DNA from: Paludibacteraceae bacterium
GTDB lineage: Bacteria > Bacteroidota > Bacteroidia > Bacteroidales > Paludibacteraceae
DNA length: 64,000 nucleotides
NCBI GenBank assembly: GCA_017443145.1
Contig: JAFSPA010000007.1
Location: forward strand, 104,407-168,406
Reading direction: 5' to 3'
Shown: positions 9,270 through 16,703 of the stretch, piece after piece
How the letters are laid out: each line of letters opens with the position of its first letter
How positions within the stretch are numbered: the first letter of the stretch is position 1
The notes under the pieces: generated by a model
What the model was told of the DNA's origin: nothing
Databases searched by the model: none
What the model saw: the letters and a program-made list of their open reading frames with translations, nothing else
Translations under genes and position numbers: made by a program

Positions 9270-9730
9270 CAGTATTTAGGAGTAAATATTAGTTTTGCTT
9301 TAGTATCCAGTTCCGACGTGGAAATATCCATACGTTTGGATATCAACTGACGACGCTTGTAGTACGTACGCTTGGACATATCCAAGAACTGCAGCACATC
9401 TTGTGTCTCAATCCCCAAGCCAAGTAACACTAACACTTGCATATCCGCATCTGTTAAAGACGGGTAACGTTCTTTTAGCGATTTTATCTTTGCCTCGTTA
9501 GAATGCAGTAAATGGTCTATTGCCCTAGGACGATCTGCCTGTTGCTTGATTTGGTCCAACAGAACGGATTGCTGCGCGCTACTGTCTTTATTGTATAATT
9601 GTTCGCGTATGCGCATGTCTGTAAGCTGCTGCTTTAATTTGGCATTCTGTATAGCCTGCACAATAACCATAACAAGCATAATAACGGCATAAACAAGAAA
9701 AATGATAGTAAAAATCTTTAACTCACTCAT
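9269..9730 (-). CDS. Membrane-anchored helix-turn-helix protein
   Basis: A 153-residue protein with one N-terminal transmembrane helix (about 5-27), a charged probably coiled segment (about 28-75), and a C-terminal helix-turn-helix of LuxR/sigma-4 flavour. The HTH signatures are LTDADMQVLVLLGLG and DVLQFLDMSKRTYYKRRQLI. The arrangement resembles Bacteroidetes membrane-tethered regulators that lack a response-regulator receiver. Promoter-like boxes lie just upstream, and it is translationally coupled to the membrane protein encoded after it. Target genes cannot be inferred. Confidence 0.65.
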   Translation of the reverse strand: MSELKIFTIIFLVYAVIMLVMVIVQAIQNAKLKQQLTDMRIREQLYNKDSSAQQSVLLDQIKQQADRPRAIDHLLHSNEAKIKSLKERYPSLTDADMQVLVLLGLGIETQDVLQFLDMSKRTYYKRRQLISKRMDISTSELDTKAKLIFTPKY

Positions 9731-9755
9731 AGTTATAATATTTTGAAATCCGGTG

Positions 9756-9787
9756 CAAAAGTACTGCTTTTTGTTGAACTGTGCAAT
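9756..9787 (-). promoter_or_regulatory. sigma-ABfr-type promoter for the 9730-8607 unit
   Basis: On the minus strand a -7 box TACTTTTG (9756-9763) lies 20 bp downstream of ATTG (9784-9787), a one-base variant of the TTTG -33 box. Confidence 0.6.
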
Positions 9788-9865
9788 AGTCTATACGACA
9801 TCGTAGCACACAAACTGTGTAATATGGCTCTGTAACTAACTGTTTATCAGCCACTTATATAAAAC

Positions 9866-9895
9866 AATAAAGTGCACCGCGGGGCACACTTTATT
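9866..9895 (-). terminator. Intrinsic terminator after rpsU
   Basis: A long hairpin with arms AATAAAGTGCACC and GGCACACTTTATT around a GC loop, with two mismatches. A T-rich stretch follows on the minus strand. It lies 27 bp beyond the rpsU stop. Confidence 0.6.
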
Positions 9896-9921
9896 TAGCA
9901 CTTTTTTCCACAAAGCGATGA

Positions 9922-10116
9922 TTACATATCATCGTGGGCATGCAACTGTTGAACATATTTCGCATGTTGCATCTTCACTCGTTTAATCTCGCTGGGTTTG
10001 TCGAATTGTTGACGACGACGTAACTCTTTGATGACGCCGGTCTTATCGAATTTGCGTTTGAATTTCTTAATCGCGCGCTCGATGTTCTCACCTTCTTTTA
10101 CTGGTACTACGATCAT
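9922..10116 (-). CDS. rpsU: Small ribosomal subunit protein bS21
   Basis: A 64-residue basic protein of the 30S platform, adjacent to the anti-Shine-Dalgarno end of 16S rRNA. The MIVVPVKEGENIERAIKKFK start is diagnostic. I use the ATG at 10116; a GTG three codons upstream would only add GTG-Tyr-Ala. Unlike every neighbouring gene it has a perfect Shine-Dalgarno (AAAGGAGGTG, 10123-10132). This agrees with published work on Flavobacterium, where bS21 helps hide the anti-SD and rpsU is controlled through its own strong SD. No promoter is evident between it and tRNA-Leu, so it may be cotranscribed with the tRNAs. Confidence 0.95.
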   Translation of the reverse strand: MIVVPVKEGENIERAIKKFKRKFDKTGVIKELRRRQQFDKPSEIKRVKMQHAKYVQQLHAHDDM

Positions 10117-10122
10117 TGCATA

Positions 10123-10132
10123 CACCTCCTTT
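10123..10132 (-). promoter_or_regulatory. Perfect Shine-Dalgarno of rpsU
   Basis: AAAGGAGGTG on the minus strand is a full 10-base complement to the conserved 16S anti-SD. It sits 6 bases before the ATG at 10116. It is the only long SD I see in the window and probably serves bS21 autoregulation. Confidence 0.85.
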
Positions 10133-10234
10133 GTTTAACTCTCCGGGCAGTTAGCCTGTTCTGAGCTGATAGCGGATGTTTAAGTCTCCCGCTTGACCTT
10201 TAAATTATTGCTTGCGTTCTTCCGAACGTTTCTG

Positions 10235-10316
10235 TACCCAGAGCCGGGGTCGAACCGGCACGGATTGCTCCACTGGTGTTTGAGACCAGCGCGTCTACCG
10301 ATTCCGCCATCTGGGC
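10235..10316 (-). tRNA. tRNA-Leu (anticodon CAA)
   Basis: 82 nt on the minus strand. The acceptor is GCCCAGA with TCTGGGT and discriminator A. The D-arm is GGCGGAATCGGTAGACGC. The anticodon stem CTGGT/ACCAG encloses loop CTCAAAC, giving CAA. A class II variable arm and the T-loop GGTTCGACC are present. CCA is not encoded. It follows tRNA-Asp with only a terminator-like hairpin between them. Confidence 0.95.
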
Positions 10317-10317
10317 C

Positions 10318-10343
10318 AAAAAAATGCAGGACGAATCCTGCAT
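10318..10343 (-). terminator. Terminator-like hairpin between tRNA-Asp and tRNA-Leu
   Basis: On the minus strand ATGCAGGA-TTCG-TCCTGCAT forms a perfect 8-bp stem with a UUCG tetraloop. It is followed by seven Ts that abut the first base of tRNA-Leu. It reads as an intrinsic terminator, yet there is no room for a promoter before tRNA-Leu, so partial readthrough or a processing role is likely. Confidence 0.65.
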
Positions 10344-10352
10344 TTAAAAAAG

Positions 10353-10426
10353 CGGTGCGGACGAGACTCGAACTCGCGACCTACGGCGTGACAGGCCGGT
10401 ATTCTAACCAACTGAACTACCGCACC
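10353..10426 (-). tRNA. tRNA-Asp (anticodon GTC)
   Basis: 74 nt on the minus strand. The acceptor is GGTGCGG/CCGCACC with discriminator G. The D-arm is AGTTCAGTTGGTTAGAAT. The anticodon loop CTGTCAC gives GTC. The T-loop is GAGTTCGAGTCTC. First gene of the tRNA-Asp, tRNA-Leu, rpsU row behind its own promoter. Confidence 0.95.
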
Positions 10427-10476
10427 ATTGAGGTGACTTACTGTCTAAGATCACAACTTTCTTCCGAAAGCGGCTG

Positions 10477-10507
10477 CAAAAGTACTGCTTTTTTTTGAAC
10501 TGACAAA
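10477..10507 (-). promoter_or_regulatory. sigma-ABfr-type promoter of the tRNA-Asp unit
   Basis: Minus strand TTTG (10504-10507), 19-bp spacer containing an A8 tract, then TACTTTTG (10477-10484). The first transcribed bases read GCAGCCGCTTTC, shared with the two other tRNA promoters in the window. Confidence 0.75.
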
Positions 10508-10517
10508 ATTTTTTGGC

Positions 10518-10546
10518 AAAAAAATGCGTTTTATGTGCATTTTTTT
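10518..10546 (-). terminator. Terminator of the sulfonolipid/Hdr operon
   Basis: AAAAAAATGC and GCATTTTTTT form a 10-bp stem around a 9-base loop with flanking T-run, 2 bp after the stop of the cysteate synthase gene. It could act in both directions. Confidence 0.7.
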
Positions 10547-10548
10547 AT

Positions 10549-11832
10549 TCAAAACAGCGCTTTTACCTGTTTTATGACCTCTTCAGCGGGTAATTCCGGC
10601 GACAAAATGAGGTCAGGTTGCTTGAAGACGTAACCCTTCGACATAGCTCCTAACGTGCCACCACCTGTGCAGTTGAGCATGATAAATTCGTCTTTCTGCA
10701 CTTTGCCCTCTTCAACCGCCTTCGCGAGTGATGCAACAGCAACACATGCAGCTGGCAAGAGTTCGTAACCCTCAAGATTACGGAACTGCATCATCCAATA
10801 CATAATATTGTCGTTGGAGGCAAGGAAGAAATCGCCATTGGAGTCACGCAGTGTATCGAATAATCCACCTGCGAGGCTATACGGTGGTTTGCGGTTGGAC
10901 AGCACTTTAGCTAATATAACTGCCGCCTGACGACGTCCGTCTTCAGGACTGAGGTCCAACAAGGCGCGCGACCCGGCTTTCCATGAGTCGAACATAAGCG
11001 TGAAGGGCTCGTTACCCGACACATAAACGCGCATGCGGTTCTCTCCGAACCGTCCGTCGGCAGCTAAGCGCTCGGCGTTCTCCCACGCAGCAATCGCCCC
11101 TGTTCCGGACCCCACAGCCTGGAAATAAGCGTCCGGGATACGCCCCATCTGTTCCACACACGAGAGTATCGTTGTACCCATACCGTCTCTACGGGCCACA
11201 TTCTTGGCACCACCCTCAAGGAAGAAATGCGGATCTTGTGCCAGTTTCTCGCCTAACGCGATCGCATCGTAGTAATCGCAACCGTGAGGTACGGCCAACA
11301 ATTTGACGCACTTGTCGAGTTTCTTATGGAACCATAAGTCGTGCAAACTATCTTCGGGCACGCAAATGACAATAGGTATTTTATTATCGGAACACACCTG
11401 CGCGAACGCGCGCGCGGTATTACCTGCCGACTGTACCACTAACACGCGCTTCTCGTCCTCACTCATGCGAGCCAGTACGGAATAGGCTTCCGTCTCCTTG
11501 AAGGAGCAAGTACGGAACTTAGCGCCTATCTTCGGGTTCCAACCGGAGAAAGTGATATACAGGTTCTCCAGACCAAGGTGCTTTGCCAGTCCTTTGGATT
11601 TATACGTTATCGGAGCGCAGGAGTTCTTAAGGATGCGACGAATAGGCATCCAGTCGGCATAGCGATAGATGCCGTCTAAGTCCTCACGAGGCGTGAAACG
11701 TTTGTTCTTATAGACCGCGCGAATAAGCGATGGTTCGCCTCCTTGAGGGTCGGATAGCGTCCAGCCTTTGTCGGTGAACTCACGTCCGTTACTCACGTTA
11801 ACTAATGTGTACGATGTTGGTTTGAATCTCAT
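10549..11832 (-). CDS. Cysteate synthase (threonine-synthase-like PLP enzyme)
   Basis: A 427-residue fold-type II PLP enzyme. The family makes L-cysteate from O-phospho-L-serine and sulfite. The Schiff-base lysine is K112 in TCSFKETEAYSV, where threonine synthases usually have SFKD. Other features are VVQSAGNTARAFAQV, the phosphate loop AVGSGTGAIAAWE and a C-terminal NCTGGGTLGAM. The N-terminus (RFKPTSYTLVNVSNGREF; DWMPIRRIL) matches the Bacteroidetes cysteate synthase family rather than housekeeping ThrC. It is the last gene of the operon, overlapping the membrane Hdr gene by 4 bp. Cysteate would feed the acyltransferase encoded at 17489. Threonine synthase remains the alternative. Confidence 0.8.
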   Translation of the reverse strand: MRFKPTSYTLVNVSNGREFTDKGWTLSDPQGGEPSLIRAVYKNKRFTPREDLDGIYRYADWMPIRRILKNSCAPITYKSKGLAKHLGLENLYITFSGWNPKIGAKFRTCSFKETEAYSVLARMSEDEKRVLVVQSAGNTARAFAQVCSDNKIPIVICVPEDSLHDLWFHKKLDKCVKLLAVPHGCDYYDAIALGEKLAQDPHFFLEGGAKNVARRDGMGTTILSCVEQMGRIPDAYFQAVGSGTGAIAAWENAERLAADGRFGENRMRVYVSGNEPFTLMFDSWKAGSRALLDLSPEDGRRQAAVILAKVLSNRKPPYSLAGGLFDTLRDSNGDFFLASNDNIMYWMMQFRNLEGYELLPAACVAVASLAKAVEEGKVQKDEFIMLNCTGGGTLGAMSKGYVFKQPDLILSPELPAEEVIKQVKALF

Positions 11833-13619
11833 ATGATTTGATTATTTACTATTTCTGCAATATCTTTAACCGGCCTATCGGCATAGCGTGCAAACGTAGC
11901 AAGGCACAGCGGACAGGCGGTCGCGACAGCGTCGGCATTGCTGGTGTAGAGGTCGTTGAGAGCGGCTTTGGTCATATTCTCACGCTGTGCGAAATCGAGC
12001 GATAGGGAGCCTAATGACCCACCGCAACATATACTCTCTTCGCGGTTATGCGCTGACTCGGCTATTCCTGCCGAGCGGCCGAGCAGTTGACGCGGTTCGT
12101 TGTACATACCGCATCCACGGCCTAACTCACACGGATCATGATAAACATAACAAATATCACTCTTCTCAACTCTGATTTTGTGCGAATCGATGAGTTCGTT
12201 GATAAACGGGATATAGTTGGTCACCTGCACTCCGGGCAGGTTGTAGTTCTCGCGGAACATCTTATAGCATATCGGACAAGAAACAAGCAACGTATCGCAG
12301 CCCGATTCCAAAATCAATCGCTCCATATTAGCCACAATCGACTTCGCTTCGGCTATTCGTCCTGCCGTGAACATAGGCCGTCCGCAGCACAAACCGCCTT
12401 GCGGGTCCAACCACGTGAAGTCCACACCCGCTTTCTTCAAAATAGCCTCGACGCTGCGTCCGATAGAGGGAGTAAGATGCGTCATACAGCCTGCAAAATA
12501 GAGCACTTTACGACTCTCAATCGCTTTATCTGTTGCCGGATAAGTGAACGGCACCGCATAATCGCGACGCGCACGCTCGAGGATACGCAAACCCGGTCCT
12601 TCGACGCCTACTTGGCATAACGCCTCGCACTTACCGCAGAGCAAGCACTTATCGCTTATCTCCTGAATACGTTCTTCGTTATTACGGCGCAGTTGGCGTG
12701 TGAGATAGACGGTGCAGTCTTTGACGTTACCATTATCCACAGTCATCGGGCACGCATCGATACACACGCCACAGTTCGGACAAGCAAACACCTCCACTTT
12801 GGCAAAACCCTTGCGTGAGTTACGCACCTTGAGTCCGGCGTTGCGCATCGGAATAAGCAGCATCTCTGCCGGGATATGCATATATCGCGTGAAAGGCAGT
12901 ACACACATAAAGATACACAGCGCAAACGAATAGGCCCACCATGTCGGGAGCATGTTGAGTTCGTTGCCTAAGAACTGCCGGAAGAGCCAGTTAGCGGGAA
13001 TAGTCATAAACGAACCGCCACTGATATGCGCCGTGAAACTCTCCGCGAGCCAACGTAACGGGAAGATAGCCCACAAGGAGTATAGTCCCACCAAATTGAG
13101 GAAAGTGGGTCGAGCCATGCGCTTCACACCAAAGACATGGTTCTTAATGCGACGAAACATCGCCATCGCGATACCACTCATCACAATCAGAAGGAAAAAG
13201 TCCATCAAAAAGAACAGCAGCGAACCGCGAATCGTCTCATCCGCTTCCGCAACAAAATAGTTGAAGAAAATAGGATAATAGAATAAGTTGATTCGTCCCG
13301 GCACAAACAATATTACCTCCAAATGCCCTAACACGATAAGCATGAACCATCCGAAAGCAATACTGGAGTGCATATAACCGAAGAGCTTGTTGCGTTTCCA
13401 TAACGGTATATGCAGCAAGCAGTTGGCAAAAATATCACGGATATTCTTGTATATGGTTGTCGGAGTAATGAGTGAAAGGAAGAATTTCTTTCTGTCCTGC
13501 CACGAAAGTTGGTGAATAATCCTCAACAGCGCAAAACCGCAATACAGCAGCACAAACGCCATACCCACCAAGAAGGGAATAACGAATGGATGGAAGCCGG
13601 ATGGAATACGATCAATCAT
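11829..13619 (-). CDS. Membrane-bound HdrD/HdrE-like iron-sulfur oxidoreductase
   Basis: A 596-residue fusion. Residues 1-265 are a NarI/HdrE-like membrane part with about five to six helices and candidate haem histidines (H84, H99, H248). Two [4Fe-4S] motifs follow (C280/283/286/290 and C325/328/331/335). Two CCG domains then carry non-cubane cluster cysteines (C378, CCG 411-413, C448/C451; C497, CCG 531-533, C569/C572). Relatives (HdrDE, DsrMK, TmcBC) pass electrons between quinone and a cytoplasmic thiol or disulfide. It overlaps both neighbours and probably docks the Hdr-like subunits to menaquinone. The true substrate is unknown. Confidence 0.85.
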   Translation of the reverse strand: MIDRIPSGFHPFVIPFLVGMAFVLLYCGFALLRIIHQLSWQDRKKFFLSLITPTTIYKNIRDIFANCLLHIPLWKRNKLFGYMHSSIAFGWFMLIVLGHLEVILFVPGRINLFYYPIFFNYFVAEADETIRGSLLFFLMDFFLLIVMSGIAMAMFRRIKNHVFGVKRMARPTFLNLVGLYSLWAIFPLRWLAESFTAHISGGSFMTIPANWLFRQFLGNELNMLPTWWAYSFALCIFMCVLPFTRYMHIPAEMLLIPMRNAGLKVRNSRKGFAKVEVFACPNCGVCIDACPMTVDNGNVKDCTVYLTRQLRRNNEERIQEISDKCLLCGKCEALCQVGVEGPGLRILERARRDYAVPFTYPATDKAIESRKVLYFAGCMTHLTPSIGRSVEAILKKAGVDFTWLDPQGGLCCGRPMFTAGRIAEAKSIVANMERLILESGCDTLLVSCPICYKMFRENYNLPGVQVTNYIPFINELIDSHKIRVEKSDICYVYHDPCELGRGCGMYNEPRQLLGRSAGIAESAHNREESICCGGSLGSLSLDFAQRENMTKAALNDLYTSNADAVATACPLCLATFARYADRPVKDIAEIVNNQII

Positions 13620-13929
13620 ATATCTTGCACAAATTGAGTATTAAATTACGTGTGTTGATTCCTCTCGGGCAAACCATTGTGCATTTGCCACATAGCATAC
13701 AGGACGAAAGCATGGCTTTTACATCTTCGCCTCGTTGAATACCATAGAGCACTTTGCGAACACTCATACCTTTGTATTCGCCAACTGTACACGTTGCACC
13801 GCATGAACCGCAATTCATGCACATACGTGCGGTGGGAACCAACTTGATAAGTTGGTCGTATCGCGAACGGTCCAAGGTCGTGAGATCAACCGTCGAAGAT
13901 TTGGATAATGTGAAACCGAAATCAATCAT
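13612..13929 (-). CDS. Small HdrC-like bis-[4Fe-4S] protein
   Basis: A 105-residue ferredoxin-like electron-transfer subunit. Cluster motifs are C37/C40/C43/C47 and C77/C80/C83/C87-Pro, with an N-terminal helical lead. The start is the ATG at 13929, overlapping the HdrA-like stop by 8 bp; the longer open frame upstream lies within the HdrA-like gene. It overlaps the membrane HdrDE gene by 8 bp. Probably links the flavin subunit to a CCG-domain subunit or the membrane protein. Confidence 0.85.
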   Translation of the reverse strand: MIDFGFTLSKSSTVDLTTLDRSRYDQLIKLVPTARMCMNCGSCGATCTVGEYKGMSVRKVLYGIQRGEDVKAMLSSCMLCGKCTMVCPRGINTRNLILNLCKIYD

Positions 13930-14938
13930 TTTGCAGTAGATAATTATGAATAGACAAAGCCGCTGCCCTCGCTTCCGCAACAGTCTCGGGAACGGTTTTT
14001 GTTCCGGTGCAAGCACCAGCAAAGAAAATACCTTCCCTACCCGATTCAATGATATTGGTTATATTATCCCGACTCTTGAGGAATCCGTCACTATCTATCT
14101 CCAGTCTTGCTTGTTCCGCCAGCTTTTGTATAAGTGGGTTGCAGCACATCCCCGACATAAGCACTAAAGTATCCAATTGCACTTTCAACGGACGACCAAT
14201 AAGGGTGTCTTCCGCTTTCACTTGCAAGCGACCATCTATCGTCTCGCTCACTTCTGACACGCGGCCACGGACAAAGTGAATGCCGAAATCGCGCTGGGCA
14301 TTGATATAAAAGTCTTCGTATTTCTTTCCAAATAAACGCAGATCCATGTAGAAGCAATAGACTTCAGCATTGGGGAAGCGCTCTTTCATCTCAATAGCCT
14401 GTTTGATTGCTGTCATGCAGCACACCTTGGAGCACTGGCTATTACCCGCTTTCAAGTCGCGCGAACCGACGCAATGCACAAAACCAATCGCTTTGGGAGC
14501 CGCAGGAATACGTTGATCTTTATTGCCATTCATCCAAGCTTCTAAATCGGCATTAGTGATGACGTGGTCATAGATGCCATAGCCATATTCTTCCTTGCGC
14601 TGTGCCTCAAAAAGCTGAAAACCGGAAGCTACAAGCACTGCCTGAGCCGTGATATTGATACCATTAGACAGCGATAACCGATATCCCTCACGCACGCCCT
14701 CTACATCATTAACCTGCGTCTCAAGAAAGACCGTTACGCCTTTGATGGCGGATATCATGTCCTTAATTAGCGGTTTTGTGGCAATCATATCCGGGAAAAG
14801 TCTATGCCAGGAAGCCACGTGACCGCCTAAATGGTCTGACTTTTCCACCAAGAAGGTTTGGTAACCAAGGTTATGTATTTGTTTGGCAGCTTCCAGACCG
14901 GCTATTCCGCCACCGATAATTACAATGTTCTGTTTCAT
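13922..14938 (-). CDS. HdrA/QmoA-like FAD subunit (short form)
   Basis: A 338-residue flavoprotein with an N-terminal dinucleotide fold (VIIGGGIAGLEAAKQI, residues 5-20). HdrA signatures are VEKSDHLGGHVASW, GFVHCVGSRD, the SQCSKVCC cluster motif (about 176-183) and a C-terminal FFAGACTGTKTVPETVAEARA. The extra ferredoxin domains and Mvh-type extension of methanogen HdrA are absent, which makes it like QmoA or the sHdr type. It should carry FAD and pass electrons to the flanking HdrC/HdrB-like proteins. Spacing to the HdrB-like gene is 1 bp. Confidence 0.87.
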   Translation of the reverse strand: MKQNIVIIGGGIAGLEAAKQIHNLGYQTFLVEKSDHLGGHVASWHRLFPDMIATKPLIKDMISAIKGVTVFLETQVNDVEGVREGYRLSLSNGINITAQAVLVASGFQLFEAQRKEEYGYGIYDHVITNADLEAWMNGNKDQRIPAAPKAIGFVHCVGSRDLKAGNSQCSKVCCMTAIKQAIEMKERFPNAEVYCFYMDLRLFGKKYEDFYINAQRDFGIHFVRGRVSEVSETIDGRLQVKAEDTLIGRPLKVQLDTLVLMSGMCCNPLIQKLAEQARLEIDSDGFLKSRDNITNIIESGREGIFFAGACTGTKTVPETVAEARAAALSIHNYLLQND

Positions 14939-14939
14939 C

Positions 14940-16010
14940 TTAGCAGCATTTAATAGAGTTAGGCATTTCGGGACGCATAAGGTCTTCCTTATTCAGCCCT
15001 AAGTACTTTGCTTTCGGGTCGTATTCAACTCCCATTTTGTTGAGTAGGGGTTCTACCGCCACTTGATGCAGTTGTAAACCCAAATCCCATGGGTCGTAGC
15101 CAAGCACTAAACCGGCAATCTCCTCATATGTGAAGACTGGAATACCATAGCCATTCTCACCATACGTCTTGCCCGTCTGTTCGGCAATAACATATTGCCA
15201 GCGGTCGAGGAAGTACGGGCATCCAGGGCAGTTGGTTATGATGGCATCTGGCTTATATGGCTCCATAGACTCAAACTTCTTGTGCGTGTTCGATACACTA
15301 TAGCCACGATTAGCTTTCACCAAATACTGCCTAAACCCGAATCCGCAGCAGTGCCGACGCTCTGGATAGTCAATCACTTGACCGCCCCAACTCTCGACCA
15401 TTCCGGCAAGCACATATGGATATTCAGCACCTCCGACACCCTTATGCGGGAACATTTTTGAGTAGTGGCAGCCGATATGCTCCACAATACGAAGCGGTTC
15501 ACCTGTTTCTTTATTTATAAGAAGGTGTTTGGCTTTTTTACGTATCTCATCCCGCCAGTGATAAATTAAATCGCTTGTATGAGCCAGATACTTCGGTTTA
15601 TTGAACTCACGCTTGCACGCTTTCCACAGATTCTCGCGAATCTTAGCCTCCAATTCCGGAAACTCGCGCCATGTCTCCAACGTCTCAACATAGTTGCCGA
15701 ACGAAGTGATACAACTTGGACAGTAGTTCTCATAGCCTGCCTCTGTCATAAGTGCAAACTGACGCGCAATCATCGTCATAGCCGTCTCTTGCGGAATTGT
15801 GTCAGCGTGATAGGCTATGCCTCCACAAGTCGTGTGGTGGGGTGTCTCGTATATATCTTTACCTAACACATTTCGCGTTATCTCAAGAAACATCTTCTCC
15901 GATGCTGGAAAGAAGTTCTGCCTTATACAACTGCGCACATAATACCAGTGGTCATCAGGTATCTCTTTCTGGTAGTCAGCCCATATCTTTTGTTTTCCGT
16001 CCTTAATCAT
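14940..16010 (-). CDS. HdrB-like CCG-domain subunit
   Basis: A 356-residue protein with two cysteine-rich (CCG) domains. The first has TTCGG (C62) with CPSC (about 97-100) and departs from the canonical CCG. The second has HIGCHYSK, RHCCGFGFR and TNCPGCPY, complete for a non-cubane [4Fe-4S] cluster. In true Hdr this subunit holds the disulfide-reducing site, so it probably holds the active site of this complex. It overlaps the HdrC-like gene by 4 bp. The long N-terminal extension and the C-terminal tail (ending IKCC) are unlike methanogen HdrB. Confidence 0.83.
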   Translation of the reverse strand: MIKDGKQKIWADYQKEIPDDHWYYVRSCIRQNFFPASEKMFLEITRNVLGKDIYETPHHTTCGGIAYHADTIPQETAMTMIARQFALMTEAGYENYCPSCITSFGNYVETLETWREFPELEAKIRENLWKACKREFNKPKYLAHTSDLIYHWRDEIRKKAKHLLINKETGEPLRIVEHIGCHYSKMFPHKGVGGAEYPYVLAGMVESWGGQVIDYPERRHCCGFGFRQYLVKANRGYSVSNTHKKFESMEPYKPDAIITNCPGCPYFLDRWQYVIAEQTGKTYGENGYGIPVFTYEEIAGLVLGYDPWDLGLQLHQVAVEPLLNKMGVEYDPKAKYLGLNKEDLMRPEMPNSIKCC

Positions 16011-16702
16011 TTGTTAAAATGTTTATCCGAGCAATACTCAAATGCTCGTTGTTCATATTCCTCCATCGTCAAACCCATTTCCTTTGCCTTTTTGGCAGAG
16101 AACTCCTCAACTTGTTTGATGCGCTCGGTAGCACCGGTCACATCAAAGATGGCTTTTATTTCATCCAACGACTCTTGCGGTATCTTTCGTAAAATACCGG
16201 GGCCGTCCCCCATATAATTAGCGCCAAAGCGCTTCATTGTCTTTTCTATATGCTCTAAATGCCACTTAAAAACAGGACCTGACTCTTTGTGATTTTCCCA
16301 AGCAAAAGTCTTAGGATGTACGCAGTAGCCATAATTAAGTGTATTGCCCGTTAAAGCGTGTGTCAATGGCAAAATCTGACGGCCTTTCTCCGATTCGGTA
16401 AAGAAACCTGTACGAATACTCAGGTCACGCAGCGCCATAATAACCAATCCCGGTCCATTCTTGCGCGGGCAACGTGTTACACAACTCATACATTCTCCGC
16501 AATACCATATAGTGTCGGACTTAAGCAGTTCCTCAATTTTCTCATCATCTCTTGTCTCGACAGTTGTTACGATCTTGCGAGGATCATAACAATAGAACTC
16601 TGCCGCAGGGCAGATAGCCGTGCAGGTACCGCAGTTGATGCAGGTGTGGAAACCCTCTCTAAAGCGGTAGTCCTTCATTAATTCGTCAAAGTAGTTCTTC
16701 AT
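16007..16702 (-). CDS. HdrC-like bis-[4Fe-4S] subunit with C-terminal extension
   Basis: A 231-residue iron-sulfur protein. Clusters are ligated by C21/C24/C27/C31 and C68/C71/C74/C78. About 150 further residues lack cysteine motifs apart from isolated Cys, and end in a charged helix (EEFSAKKAKEMGLTMEEYEQ). The start is the ATG at 16702, immediately after the SDR stop; an in-frame ATG at 16738 lies inside the SDR gene. It is the second HdrC-type protein of the operon, so the complex may have two electron routes into HdrB-like and HdrDE-like partners. Confidence 0.85.
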   Translation of the reverse strand: MKNYFDELMKDYRFREGFHTCINCGTCTAICPAAEFYCYDPRKIVTTVETRDDEKIEELLKSDTIWYCGECMSCVTRCPRKNGPGLVIMALRDLSIRTGFFTESEKGRQILPLTHALTGNTLNYGYCVHPKTFAWENHKESGPVFKWHLEHIEKTMKRFGANYMGDGPGILRKIPQESLDEIKAIFDVTGATERIKQVEEFSAKKAKEMGLTMEEYEQRAFEYCSDKHFNK

Positions 16703-16703
16703 T

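Noticed and set aside
10549..11832. Housekeeping threonine synthase
   Set aside because: The fold is the same, but the N-terminal signature, the SFKE lysine motif and the sulfonolipid operon context fit cysteate synthase better. No other threonine pathway gene is nearby.
11829..16702. Methanogen-type CoB-CoM heterodisulfide reductase
   Set aside because: Automatic annotation may name it so, but the organism is a Bacteroidales and the HdrA-like subunit lacks the methanogen extensions.
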